Positions 35,382 through 44,570 of a DNA stretch of 64,000 nucleotides are shown piece after piece. The notes beneath the pieces are model-generated. The model saw only the letters and a list, made by a program, of their open reading frames with translations, was not told where the DNA came from and ran no database searches. The position numbers and the translations under genes are program-made. Positions within the stretch are counted from its first letter, which is position 1. Each line of letters opens with the position of its first letter. Source of the DNA: Inhella crocodyli (GTDB lineage: Bacteria > Pseudomonadota > Gammaproteobacteria > Burkholderiales > Burkholderiaceae_C); the NCBI RefSeq assembly GCF_004004565.1, contig NZ_SACM01000001.1, forward strand, positions 1,426,001-1,490,000, read 5' to 3'.

Positions 35382-36898
35382 AACGGCTGGCCCTTCTGTT
35401 GGCTTGGGGCGCCCTGAACGCGGGGGCACAGCCCCCCGAACTCGGCACGCGGTGGGTTCAGGTGCCGGTGCTGCCCGTCCGCACCGAAGCGCGGGCAGAC
35501 GCTCCCGTCTTGGTCCACCTGCAACAGGGCAGCCGTTTGGCGGCCGTGCGGGCGGTGGCGGGCACCGAGTTTTGCTGGGGCAGTGTCCGCTGGGACCAGA
35601 CCGGCTTCGTGCCCTGCCACGTGCTGAGCGCCACCCCGGTGGCACCGCGGCGTGCGGGCGTGGGCGGGGTCCCGAGCGAGCTGCGCTGGGTGGCCGGCCA
35701 AGGCGTCTTTCTGCGTGCGGCGCCGAGCCCGCAGGGCGAGGTGCTGGCGCGGCTTCCCCTGAACGCCGAATTGATGCTGGAGGCGCCGAGCGGCACCGAC
35801 TATTGCCCCGTCCGAACGGCGGTCGCCCCTGGCGCGCCCGTCCAGCGGGGCCACATCGCCTGCCGCTACCTGGCCGAAACGCCCGTGGCCATGGAGCGCA
35901 TCGCCCAACCCCAAGGCCCCGACGGCCTGCCCAACCCCGACTTCAACCCCCGCCTGGCCTTCGCCATCGAGCCCAACTGGGAGCACCTCGGTCAGTACGT
36001 CATGTGGCGCGGCCGACCCTGCGACGCCCTCGCGGGCTGCGCCGCACTCGCGCAAGACCCCGAACTGGCCGCCATGCGCCGCCAGTTGCACGGCCAGATG
36101 GTGGACCACCGCGACCCGCCGCGACCCTGGCCCGCGTGGACGCCGGAGGCCTTGCGACCGGTGCGGGGCAACGGCTTCGAGGCCGATGCCGCGCTGAACA
36201 TGGCGCTGTGGCAGGCGCTGCCCCTGCCGGCGCTGCGCCCCTCCTGGTTCCGCAATCCGACCGAACTGGCCGGCCCCGGCGAGCCCCTGGCCGAATTGGC
36301 CGCGCGCTTCGACGCCCGGCAGCAGTGGTTCGTCGGCGAGCTCTACGCCCCCGGCCCCCAGTTCGCCGGGGCGCGCGTCGAACGCCTGACCAAGAAACTG
36401 CACCGCATCGACCTGCTCGGCGACGGCCGCGTCCGTGGCGAAGAACACACCCCGCAGTGGGCGAACCGGGCCTGGCTGCCCGACAACGAGGCCATGTGCC
36501 AGAACTGGCACGGCCTGGGCTACGCCTTCGGCGACACCGACGCCGCCACGCGGCGGCGCAATGGCTTCCCCCCAGCCACCCAAGCCGGTGGCCCGCCGCG
36601 CCTGTTCTGGTTGCACAGCACGCGTCCCCTGCCGCCCGGCCCGGCGCGCAGCGAACGCCAGGTCTTCGCCCTGGACCGTGCCCGCACCGGCTTCACCCAA
36701 GCCGAGCTGCGCCCCTTCGACCTGGACGCCGACGGCGTGCCCGACCTGCTGTGGGTCGAAGCCACCGGCCGCGGTCCCGGCCACCTGGACGAAATCCCCA
36801 AGCACGACGACCCTTGGCTGCGCCTGCTGCTGGTGAACCTGAACGGCGCTTGGCACCTGCTGTCGGCCGACGCCATCAGCTGGGGCTGTGGCTGCTGA
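35378..36898 (+). CDS. Secreted SH3-domain-type protein of unknown function
   Basis: A 506-residue protein with a signal peptide (residues 1-18, ending AGAQ). Two SH3-like repeats follow: VQVPVLPVRTEARADAPVL with a Cys pair (about 25-85), and GQGVFLRAAPSPQGEVLARL with another Cys pair (about 108-165). The remaining 340 residues are Trp- and Pro-rich, with an FDLDADGVPDLLWVEATG segment near 447 like a calcium-binding DxDxDG loop. It overlaps the kinase-like gene by four bases. Extracytoplasmic binding, for example to cell wall, is plausible only by domain type. Confidence 0.7.
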   Translation: MKRLALLLAWGALNAGAQPPELGTRWVQVPVLPVRTEARADAPVLVHLQQGSRLAAVRAVAGTEFCWGSVRWDQTGFVPCHVLSATPVAPRRAGVGGVPSELRWVAGQGVFLRAAPSPQGEVLARLPLNAELMLEAPSGTDYCPVRTAVAPGAPVQRGHIACRYLAETPVAMERIAQPQGPDGLPNPDFNPRLAFAIEPNWEHLGQYVMWRGRPCDALAGCAALAQDPELAAMRRQLHGQMVDHRDPPRPWPAWTPEALRPVRGNGFEADAALNMALWQALPLPALRPSWFRNPTELAGPGEPLAELAARFDARQQWFVGELYAPGPQFAGARVERLTKKLHRIDLLGDGRVRGEEHTPQWANRAWLPDNEAMCQNWHGLGYAFGDTDAATRRRNGFPPATQAGGPPRLFWLHSTRPLPPGPARSERQVFALDRARTGFTQAELRPFDLDADGVPDLLWVEATGRGPGHLDEIPKHDDPWLRLLLVNLNGAWHLLSADAISWGCGC

Positions 36899-36973
36899 GC
36901 CCCTGCTGATATTGCGCCGCAGCAAACGCGCCAAAATCGCGAGTTCCATTCGATTACAGCCCCGGAGCCCACC

Positions 36974-38153
<1,180 letters not shown>

Positions 38154-38176
38154 GCCCCCGTCCTTCCACCGAACCC

Positions 38177-38204
38177 GACCGCGGCCCCGGCCGCGGTCTT
38201 TGCT
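38177..38204 (+). terminator. Rho-independent terminator after the thiolase gene
   Basis: GACCGCGGCC (38177-38186) and GGCCGCGGTC (38189-38198) form a perfect 10-base stem with a two-base loop, followed by TTTGCTTTC. It closes the thiolase transcript just before the SDR gene start at 38214. Confidence 0.85.
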
Positions 38205-38213
38205 TTCCTCTCC

Positions 38214-38879
38214 ATGCACCTCCTTGTCATCGGCGCCTCGCGCGGCATCGGCCTCGAGTTCGTCAAGCAGTACCGGGCCGAGGGCCACCAAGTCACCGCC
38301 ACCGCGCGCGACGAGGCCAGCCTCATCCGCCTGCGCGACCTGGGCGCCAAACCGGTGCGCCTGGACGTGCTCGACCCCGGCTCCTGCGCCGGCCTGGCCT
38401 GGCAACTCGACGGCCTGCAGTTCGACATCGCCATCGTCAATGCCGGCGTGTACGGGCCGCACGTGGACGCGCCCACCGCGCCCTCGCAAGACGACTTCGA
38501 CTTCGTCATGCGCACCAACGTGCTGGGTCCCATGCGCGTGCTGCCCGCCCTGACCGAGACGCTCGCCCAAGGCGCCAAGCTGGCCGTCATCAGCAGCAAG
38601 ATGGGCTCCATGGCCCTGCGCGCCAGCCCCAACGGTTGGCTGTACCGCGCCAGCAAGGCGGCGGTGAACTCCGTGTTGAAGGACGCCAGCATCGTGCTGG
38701 GCGGGCGCGCCACCTGCGTCGCCTTCCACCCCGGCTGGGTGCGCACCGACATGGGCGGCCCCCAGGCCGACCTGAGCCCGGCCGACGCCGTGGCCGCCAT
38801 GCGCCGCACCTTGGTGGGCTTGGGCGCCGGCGACAACGGCAGCTACCTGAACTTCGACGGCCAGCCCCTGGCTTGGTGA
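38214..38879 (+). CDS. Short-chain dehydrogenase/reductase
   Basis: A 221-residue classical SDR. HLLVIGASRGIGLEFVKQY is the N-terminal NAD(P)-binding motif, VNAGVY near residue 78 the NAG motif, and WLYRASKAAVN near 141-151 the catalytic Tyr/Lys. FHPGWVRTDMGG near 173-184 follows. The Arg in the coenzyme-binding helix suggests NADPH. The substrate is unknown. It is followed at 16 bases by an NTF2-like gene and then an acyl-CoA dehydrogenase, which suggests a catabolic gene set. Confidence 0.93.
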   Translation: MHLLVIGASRGIGLEFVKQYRAEGHQVTATARDEASLIRLRDLGAKPVRLDVLDPGSCAGLAWQLDGLQFDIAIVNAGVYGPHVDAPTAPSQDDFDFVMRTNVLGPMRVLPALTETLAQGAKLAVISSKMGSMALRASPNGWLYRASKAAVNSVLKDASIVLGGRATCVAFHPGWVRTDMGGPQADLSPADAVAAMRRTLVGLGAGDNGSYLNFDGQPLAW

Positions 38880-38895
38880 GCCGAGCCTTCCCACC

Positions 38896-39303
38896 ATGCA
38901 ACTGCACGACATCGAGGCCTTCTTCCGGGCCTACGCCGACGCCTACCAAGACCTGAACGGCGACGCTGTGGCCGCCCACTGCGCCGCGCCCATGGCCATC
39001 TCCCAAGGGGGCAAGGTCACCTGGTGGGCCGAGCACGCGCCCGTGCAGGACAACATGCGCCAACTCTGCGCCGTCTACCGCGAGGCCGGCCTGGACCGCG
39101 TGGACTTCGCCATCGAGCAGGCCACGCTGATGGGCGCGCACGACGCCTTCGCCCTGCTGCGCTGGACGCTGACGCGCGCCGACGGCTCGCTGCTGCAGCA
39201 GTTCCGCACCGGCTACCACCTGCACCGCCACGGCGGCCGCACCCAAGTGCTGCTGGTGACGGCCTTCGACGAAAACCTGGCGGCGATGAAGCCCGGCGCC
39301 TGA
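38896..39303 (+). CDS. NTF2-like (SnoaL-fold) domain protein
   Basis: A 135-residue protein starting with the helical IEAFFRAYADAYQDLNGDAV segment of NTF2-like proteins, followed by beta strands typical of an alpha+beta barrel and a late LLQQFRTGYHLHRHGGRTQV strand pair. Such folds bind small ligands or act as isomerases or scaffolds. Position between an SDR and an acyl-CoA dehydrogenase, with short gaps, makes an operon role likely. No specific reaction can be named. Confidence 0.75.
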   Translation: MQLHDIEAFFRAYADAYQDLNGDAVAAHCAAPMAISQGGKVTWWAEHAPVQDNMRQLCAVYREAGLDRVDFAIEQATLMGAHDAFALLRWTLTRADGSLLQQFRTGYHLHRHGGRTQVLLVTAFDENLAAMKPGA

Positions 39304-39322
39304 ACCGACCCAAGAGACCCCC

Positions 39323-40453
39323 ATGCTCCTCTCCGAAGACCACCTCGCCGTCCAAGACGCCGTTCGCGCTTACGTGCAGGCCGAAATCGCCCCCCACGCC
39401 GCCGCCTGGGACAAGGCCCACCAATTCCCCGCCGAGCAACTGAAGGGCCTGGCCCAACTCGGCTGCTACGGCGTGGCGGTGCCGCCGGAGTACGACGGCG
39501 CCGGCCTCGACTACCTGGCCTTGGCGGTGATCCTGGAAGAGATCGCCGCCGGCGATGGCGGCACCTCCACGGTGGTCAGCGTCAACAACTGCCCGGTGTG
39601 CTCCATCCTCATGGCCTTCGGCAACGAGGCCCAGAAGGAACAGTTCCTCAAGCCCTTGGCCCGTGGCGACATGCTGGGCGCCTTTTGCCTGACCGAGCCG
39701 CACGTCGGCTCGGAGGCGGGCGGCTTGAAGACCACCGCGGTGCGTGACGGTGACGACTACGTGCTCAACGGGGTCAAGCAGTTCATCACCAGCGGCAAGA
39801 ACGGCGACGTGGCCATCGTCATGGCCGTCACCGACAAGGCCGCCGGCAAGAAGGGCATCAGCGCCTTCTTGGTGCCCACGGCCACCCCCGGCTACACCGT
39901 CGCCCGCTTGGAAGACAAGATGGGCCAGCACAGCAGCGACACGGCGCAGATCCTGTTCGAGAACTGCCGCGTCCCCGCCGCCTACCGATTGGGCGACGAA
40001 GGCCAGGGCTTGAAGATCGCCCTCAGCGGTTTGGAAGGCGGCCGCATCGGCATCGCCAGCCAATCCGTGGGCATGGCCCGCGCGGCGCTGGAAGCCGCCC
40101 TGGCCTACAGCAAGGAGCGCGTCAGCTTCGGCCAGCCGATCTTTCAGCACCAGGCCATCCAGTTCAAGCTGGCCGACATGGCCACGCAGGTGGAGGCCGC
40201 GCGCCAGCTCATTTGGCACGCCGCCGCGCTGAAAGACGCCGGCAAGCCCTGCCTGAAGGAAGCCGCCATGGCCAAGCTGTTCGCCAGCGAAATGGCCGAG
40301 CGGGTGTGCTCGGCCGCCATCCAGGTGCTCGGCGGTTACGGCTACGTGAGCGACTTCCCGGTCGAGCGCATTTACCGCGACGTGCGGGTCTGCCAGATCT
40401 ACGAAGGCACGAGCGAGGTGCAGAAGATCTTGATCGGCCGCGCCATGGCCTGA
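39323..40453 (+). CDS. Acyl-CoA dehydrogenase
   Basis: A 376-residue FAD enzyme of short/branched-chain type. Conserved parts are [30 protein letters not shown] (FAD/substrate loop, residues about 122-134), [14 protein letters not shown], the [13 protein letters not shown] segment, and [20 protein letters not shown] near the end, followed by [15 protein letters not shown] with the catalytic Glu position typical of short-chain members. It carries out the first step of beta-oxidation of some acyl-CoA. It is distinct from the ivd at 26158 and lies near the broken thiolase, so the two could have belonged to one pathway. Confidence 0.93.
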   Translation: MLLSEDHLAVQDAVRAYVQAEIAPHAAAWDKAHQFPAEQLKGLAQLGCYGVAVPPEYDGAGLDYLALAVILEEIAAGDGGTSTVVSVNNCPVCSILMAFGNEAQKEQFLKPLARGDMLGAFCLTEPHVGSEAGGLKTTAVRDGDDYVLNGVKQFITSGKNGDVAIVMAVTDKAAGKKGISAFLVPTATPGYTVARLEDKMGQHSSDTAQILFENCRVPAAYRLGDEGQGLKIALSGLEGGRIGIASQSVGMARAALEAALAYSKERVSFGQPIFQHQAIQFKLADMATQVEAARQLIWHAAALKDAGKPCLKEAAMAKLFASEMAERVCSAAIQVLGGYGYVSDFPVERIYRDVRVCQIYEGTSEVQKILIGRAMA

Positions 40454-40526
40454 GGGCCACCAGGTTCGGGATCGCCAAGGGGGCGGCGTGCTGCTACGGT
40501 GGCGCCCGCTCACCGAGACCCGACCC

Positions 40527-41768
40527 ATGGACATCAGCGTTTACTACGCCACCAACCGCGCCCACGAGGGCGAGCACCGCTTCCAGCCCACGCGTTACGG
40601 CAAGCGCTTCTCCAGCGATGGCATGGAGAACCTGCGCTTCGGCCGCGTGGTGTTCCAAGCCGACCGCGCCCGCGTGGACGCGCTGCTGGCCCAGGCGCCC
40701 AACCCGCGCATCGGCGCCGGCGATGGCGAGGCGCTGCAGGGCTACTTCACGCAGTGCGTGAAGGACAGCCAACGCATCGAGGCCTACGCCGAGCACATCC
40801 CCGACGCCGGCTTGAACGAGACCGCGCAGGCCGATGTCCGCTTGGGCTCCTTGGCCATGTTCGCCGACCTGCGCGCCGACATGCAGGCCGGCCGCGACCT
40901 GCTGGTGCTGGTGCACGGCTTCAACGTCAGTTGGGAAGAGGCCGTGGCCACGGCCGCCGCCTTCGAGGCCGCGCTCAACCGCGTCGACCCCGCGCTGGAC
41001 GACCCGGCCCAGTGCCACCCGGTGCGCGTCGTGCTGTTCACCTGGCCGAGCGACGGCGCCGCCCTGCCCTTCGCCAGCTACAAGAGCGATCGCGCCGACG
41101 CCCGCGGCACCTCGGGCGCCTTCGGCCGCGGCCTGCTGAAGCTGCGCGACCACCTGCACCAGCTCGGCCGCGAGGCGCGACAGGGCAGCGTGCAGATGCG
41201 GCAACTGCGGGAGGCCATGGCCGGCTCGCCGCAGGCCGAGGTCGACCGCGCCGTGGCCCGCTTGGAGGCCACCGCGCTGTGCGGCCAGAAGATTCACCTG
41301 CTGGCCCACTCCATGGGCAACTACGTGCTGCAAAACGCGCTGGCCCGCGTGTTCGAGTTCAGCCCCGGTCCGACCATGCCGCGCCTCTTCGACCACGTGG
41401 TGATGGCCGCGGCCGACGTCGATGACGACGTGCTCGAGCCCGGTCAGCCCCTGGCCCGTTTGCACCAGGTGGCGCAAACCGTGCTTGTGCTGCACAACGC
41501 CGGCGACACGGCGCTGAAGATCAGCGACTACACCAAGGGCAACCCCGATCGCCTGGGACAGCGGGGGGCGGCCAGGCCGCAGCACTTGCACCAAAAAATC
41601 GTCCAAGTGGACTGCCAGCCCCTGGTCAGTGGCCTCACGCAGCACAGCTACTTCACCAACGGCCGCGTGGCCCGCGACCTGCGCTTGGCCATGCAAGGCC
41701 TGAGCCCGAAGCAGCGCGGCCTGACGCCCTTGGGCGTGGCGCCGAATTGTTGGCAGCACGCGGGGTGA
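40527..41768 (+). CDS. Alpha/beta hydrolase of the DUF900 type
   Basis: A 413-residue protein beginning DISVYYATNRAHEGEHRF, the YATNR motif typical of DUF900 hydrolases. LLVLVHGFNVSWEEAV (residues about 126-141) is the oxyanion HGF motif and LLAHSMGNYVLQNA near 257-270 the nucleophile elbow with Ser. An acidic residue in MAAADVDDDV and a late His should complete the triad. No signal peptide is seen, so it is cytoplasmic. The substrate is unknown. ATG at 40527 was chosen as the start of the conserved region. Confidence 0.86.
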   Translation: MDISVYYATNRAHEGEHRFQPTRYGKRFSSDGMENLRFGRVVFQADRARVDALLAQAPNPRIGAGDGEALQGYFTQCVKDSQRIEAYAEHIPDAGLNETAQADVRLGSLAMFADLRADMQAGRDLLVLVHGFNVSWEEAVATAAAFEAALNRVDPALDDPAQCHPVRVVLFTWPSDGAALPFASYKSDRADARGTSGAFGRGLLKLRDHLHQLGREARQGSVQMRQLREAMAGSPQAEVDRAVARLEATALCGQKIHLLAHSMGNYVLQNALARVFEFSPGPTMPRLFDHVVMAAADVDDDVLEPGQPLARLHQVAQTVLVLHNAGDTALKISDYTKGNPDRLGQRGAARPQHLHQKIVQVDCQPLVSGLTQHSYFTNGRVARDLRLAMQGLSPKQRGLTPLGVAPNCWQHAG

Positions 41769-41805
41769 TTCCGGGCCGCGCGCTGGGGGGCGCACGCGCA
41801 TACTC

Positions 41806-42426
41806 ATGGCCATGCGCCTGCCCATCGACTTCTACTTCGATTTCTCGAGCCCCTACTCGTACATCGCGTCCGAGTGGATTGGCGCGGTGGCCGCGCGCCA
41901 CGGCCGCACGGTGCGGTGGCACGCCATCCTGCTGGGCGCGGCCAACCAAGTCACCGGCCTGCAGCCGCCGGTGAACTTCCCGCTCAAGCGCGACTACCTC
42001 TACCGCGACGTGCAGCGCTCGGCCGCCTTTGCCGGCGTGCCCATCCGCATGCCCGACCCCTTCCCCATCCCCACGCAGAACGCCGCCCGCGTGTTCTGGT
42101 GGCTGCACGAGGCTGACCCCCAACGCGCCGTCGCCTGGGCGCGGGCGGGTCTGCGCGCCTACTTCACGCGCAACGTGAACCTGAGCGACGTTCCGGCGCT
42201 CAAGGCCCTGGTGCACGAGACGGGCTTGGACGCCGACGCGGCCGAAGCCGCCTGGAACGACCCCGCCTGGAAGGCCCGGCTCAAGGCCGCCAACGAGGCG
42301 GCCATCGCCACCGGCGTGTTTGGCGCTCCCTACGTGGTGGTGGACGGCGAGCCGTTCTGGGGCAACGACCGGCAGGCCCAGATCGAGGCCTGGCTCGCCA
42401 GCGGGCCGCCGCGCGGCCTGGAGTGA
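41806..42426 (+). CDS. 2-hydroxychromene-2-carboxylate isomerase family protein (DsbA-like)
   Basis: A 206-residue GSH-dependent isomerase-like protein. IDFYFDFSSPYSYIASEW near residues 6-23 contains the Ser of the kappa-class GST/HCCA isomerase active site, and GVFGAPYVVVDGEPFWGNDR near 167-186 is the cis-Pro loop and strand of the thioredoxin-like fold. In naphthalene breakdown such enzymes interconvert hydroxychromene carboxylate isomers; here no aromatic operon surrounds it, so a broader GSH-linked reaction is likely. The ATG at 41812 is a possible alternative. Confidence 0.9.
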   Translation: MAMRLPIDFYFDFSSPYSYIASEWIGAVAARHGRTVRWHAILLGAANQVTGLQPPVNFPLKRDYLYRDVQRSAAFAGVPIRMPDPFPIPTQNAARVFWWLHEADPQRAVAWARAGLRAYFTRNVNLSDVPALKALVHETGLDADAAEAAWNDPAWKARLKAANEAAIATGVFGAPYVVVDGEPFWGNDRQAQIEAWLASGPPRGLE

Positions 42427-42470
42427 GGGGCGCCGCGGCCTGATCAAGCCGCATTTATCATTGCGCCCCT

Positions 42471-43037
42471 ATGCCGACCGCGCCCCGCGATGTGGCGCAA
42501 GTCCGTTTGGACAACGCGCTGCGCCTGTTCGACGAATTCGTCGCTGCCACCATCAAGCACCCTGACGCCGCCGCGCTGCGCGGCCTGGAGCGGCGCTTTG
42601 CCGAACGGGTGCTGATCCAGCCCAGCTACTGGAGCCAGATCAAAAGCCGCTCGCGCCAGATCGGCGAGCGCTTGGCGCGGCAGTTCGAGCAGTGCTGCCA
42701 CAAGCCGCGCGGCTGGATGGACCTCGACCCGGCCGAAGGCGCGGCCCCTTCGCCGGCCCCCGGCGCGGCACCCGTGCCGCGGCCCGACGAGGGCAGTCCC
42801 AGCGTGCCGCAGGACGACGACGAGCGCTTCATCGTCGGCCTGGTGCTGACCTACTACCGCCGCCACCCCCAGCGCGCCCGCACCCGACTGCTGGACCTGC
42901 TGGGCGAAGTGCTGACGCCCGCGCCCAGCCCGGCCCCCACGCCGACACGCCCAGCCCCGGCCACCGACGACAGCCTGAACGACTGGCGCAAGGCCGCGGC
43001 CGGCATCGCCCCCCTCAAGCCCTCGAAGAAGCGCTGA
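42471..43037 (+). CDS. Putative HTH-type regulator, unknown family
   Basis: A 188-residue protein. RVLIQPSYWSQIKSRSRQIG then ERLARQFEQCCHKPRGWMDL (about 43-82) resembles the DNA-binding helices of phage-repressor or XRE-type proteins, in which a KPRGWMD-like motif follows. The C-terminal half is Pro/Ala-rich with DERFIVGLVLTYYRRHPQRA in between, perhaps a dimer helix. TATCAT at 42456-42461 lies 9 bases ahead, so the mRNA may lack a leader. The regulator assignment is tentative. Confidence 0.6.
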   Translation: MPTAPRDVAQVRLDNALRLFDEFVAATIKHPDAAALRGLERRFAERVLIQPSYWSQIKSRSRQIGERLARQFEQCCHKPRGWMDLDPAEGAAPSPAPGAAPVPRPDEGSPSVPQDDDERFIVGLVLTYYRRHPQRARTRLLDLLGEVLTPAPSPAPTPTRPAPATDDSLNDWRKAAAGIAPLKPSKKR

Positions 43038-43059
43038 CCGCGCGCGCCTTTTTTTGGCG

Positions 43060-43074
43060 CCCCACGTTGTGGGG
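43060..43074 (+). terminator. Possible terminator hairpin after the HTH gene
   Basis: CCCCAC (43060-43065) and GTGGGG (43069-43074) form a six-base hairpin with a GTT loop, preceded by a seven-T run (43049-43055) but not followed by one. The T-run on the wrong side makes this a weak terminator for the rightward gene. Confidence 0.35.
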
Positions 43075-43076
43075 GC

Positions 43077-43106
43077 TTGATTTCCTGAGCAAGTGTTCTT
43101 TATCAT
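43077..43106 (+). promoter_or_regulatory. Sigma-70-type promoter of the 61-residue protein gene
   Basis: TTGATT (43077-43082) and TATCAT (43101-43106) are separated by 18 bases, a good -35/-10 pair. Transcription would start near 43113, at the left arm of the inner hairpin below. Confidence 0.7.
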
Positions 43107-43140
43107 TTGCGCACTGTTTATCAGACAGTGTTGCTCAGGA
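43083..43140 (+). promoter_or_regulatory. Nested inverted repeats across promoter and ribosome site
   Basis: The outer arms TCCTGAGCAA (43083-43092) and TTGCTCAGGA (43131-43140) are a perfect 10-base inverted repeat. The inner arms CACTGT (43112-43117) and ACAGTG (43125-43130) form another with a seven-base loop. The left outer arm lies in the -35/-10 spacer; the right outer arm covers AGGA of the ribosome site AGGAG (43137-43141). It could be an operator for a DNA-looping or dimeric repressor, or a leader fold that hides the ribosome site. Function is inferred. Confidence 0.6.
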
Positions 43141-43147
43141 GATCACG

Positions 43148-43333
43148 ATGCCCCATTTCACCCAAGCCCGACCGATGACCGCCAAGGCCTTGCGCAAACC
43201 GCGCAATCCGGTGGTCGCACCCGCCCTGCTGCGCCAAGCCGGCCGACACCAGGGCCCCCATGCCCGGCAGTCGGCCCAGTCCCAGCTGCGCCACGCCTTG
43301 CAAGACCTTCATCCCCCCACGCCCCACGACTGA
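43148..43333 (+). CDS. Basic 61-residue protein, unknown function
   Basis: A 61-residue protein preceded by AGGAG seven bases before the ATG and by a good promoter. It is rich in Arg, His, Ala and Pro (KALRKPRNPVVAPALLRQAG in the middle, then RHQGPHARQ). No membrane segment or zinc pattern is seen. The high basicity would suit RNA or DNA binding. It is followed by another small gene after 36 bases. No family is recognised with confidence. Confidence 0.68.
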   Translation: MPHFTQARPMTAKALRKPRNPVVAPALLRQAGRHQGPHARQSAQSQLRHALQDLHPPTPHD

Positions 43334-43369
43334 ATCGCCGCCTGCACGGCGGCGATGCCGGAGACCGAC

Positions 43370-43624
43370 ATGCACGCTTCGCCACTCGCCACCCGCCACG
43401 CCACCCAAAGCAGCGCCCCTTTGCGCCGCGCCGTGGCCCGCGTCCTCCAAACCCTGAGCCAGCAACTCGACGCGCTGGCCGAGCGCCTGCAGGCCCCGCC
43501 TGCCGACGACGTCGACCAAGCGTCGCACCTGGAGTTCCGCCACGACCCGCGCACGGGGCATGGCGTGCTGTTCGAGAACGGCGAACGCCGATTCACGTTT
43601 TTGCAGGGCCTTGAGCGCCTGTAA
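43370..43624 (+). CDS. Small hypothetical protein (84 residues)
   Basis: An 84-residue protein; GGAG lies about seven bases ahead of the ATG at 43370 (a start at 43355 is also open). The first half is a helix-prone stretch with RRAVARVLQTLSQQLDALAERL that may form a coiled coil. The second half, LEFRHDPRTGHGVLFENGER, looks beta-rich. It is the second gene of a possible pair with the 61-residue protein. The function is unknown. Confidence 0.62.
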   Translation: MHASPLATRHATQSSAPLRRAVARVLQTLSQQLDALAERLQAPPADDVDQASHLEFRHDPRTGHGVLFENGERRFTFLQGLERL

Positions 43625-43642
43625 TCCGCGTTTGTCCCAAGC

Positions 43643-43671
43643 AAGGGCCGCCCTATCATCGGGCGGCCCTT
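43643..43671 (+). terminator. Hairpin after the small-gene pair
   Basis: AAGGGCCGCCC (43643-43653) and GGGCGGCCCTT (43661-43671) form a perfect 11-base stem with a TATCATC loop. No T-run follows the stem, yet position and stability favour a terminator or a mRNA-stabilising end. Confidence 0.6.
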
Positions 43672-43687
43672 GTCATTGGTGCCCTCG

Positions 43688-44566
43688 ATGGACTTCCAGC
43701 CCCGCGCCGAGTTCCTGACCAAATCGCTGCACCGCGCCGATGCGTGGGTGGACCACTTCCGCCGCCAGGAATTCCCGGTGCTGGCCAGCAGCGCCGAGGC
43801 CCTGGAGCAACTGCGGGCCAACGAAGACGACGTCGACGCCCACCTGATCGGGCAGACCTTCGCCAACGACCCCTTGATGACCCTCAAGGTGTTGATCCAC
43901 GCCTCGAACCTGAACCGCGAGCGGCGCACGGCCGACGCCGAAACCCTGACCAGCGCCGTGGTGCTGATGGGCATCACGCCCTTCTTCAACCTGCTCGGCC
44001 CGCAACCCACCCTGGAAGACTGGTTGGCCGGCGACAGCGAGGCCTTGGACGGCGTGGACGCCGTGCTCGGTCGCGCCGAGCGCGCCTCGCGCTTCGCCTT
44101 GGGTTTCGCCGCCCACCGCATGGACCCCGACGCTGACATCCTGCACCAGGCCGCGCTCTTGCACGACTTCGCCGAGCTGCTGCTGTGGTGCCACGCGCCG
44201 GCCTTGGCCAAGACCATCCGCATCCATCAGAAGTTCGACCCCGGCTTGCGCAGCAAGGTGGCGCAGCAGCAGGTCTTGGGCGTGGACCTGATGAGCCTGC
44301 AAAAGGACTTGATCCGCGCCTGGCACCTGCCCGCGGTGTTCGGTCACCTCTTGGACGAGCGCGACCCCCAGGACCCGCAAGACCGCTGCGTGTACCTGGC
44401 CACCCGCGCCGCCCGCCACAGCATGCTGGGCTGGGACAACGCGGGCCTGCCCGACGACCTGACGGACATCGGCGCGCTGCTCAACCTCGGCCCCATTCCC
44501 ACGCTGCGCCTGCTGCACGACCTGGCCGGCGACCCGCTGGCCCGCGGCCCCGACACCACGATGTGA
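43688..44566 (+). CDS. HDOD domain-containing protein
   Basis: A 292-residue protein. FPVLASSAEALEQLRANEDD is the usual opening of HDOD domains, followed by DPLMTLKVLIHASNLNRER, an all-helical HD-like domain and ILHQAALLHDFAELLLWC where HD phosphodiesterases have catalytic residues that HDOD proteins have lost. It continues with WHLPAVFGHLLDERDPQDP. HDOD proteins act as regulatory scaffolds in signalling. The ATG at 43688 was chosen over a TTG six codons upstream, which would lie in the hairpin. No enzymatic role is expected. Confidence 0.88.
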   Translation: MDFQPRAEFLTKSLHRADAWVDHFRRQEFPVLASSAEALEQLRANEDDVDAHLIGQTFANDPLMTLKVLIHASNLNRERRTADAETLTSAVVLMGITPFFNLLGPQPTLEDWLAGDSEALDGVDAVLGRAERASRFALGFAAHRMDPDADILHQAALLHDFAELLLWCHAPALAKTIRIHQKFDPGLRSKVAQQQVLGVDLMSLQKDLIRAWHLPAVFGHLLDERDPQDPQDRCVYLATRAARHSMLGWDNAGLPDDLTDIGALLNLGPIPTLRLLHDLAGDPLARGPDTTM

Positions 44567-44570
44567 GGCC

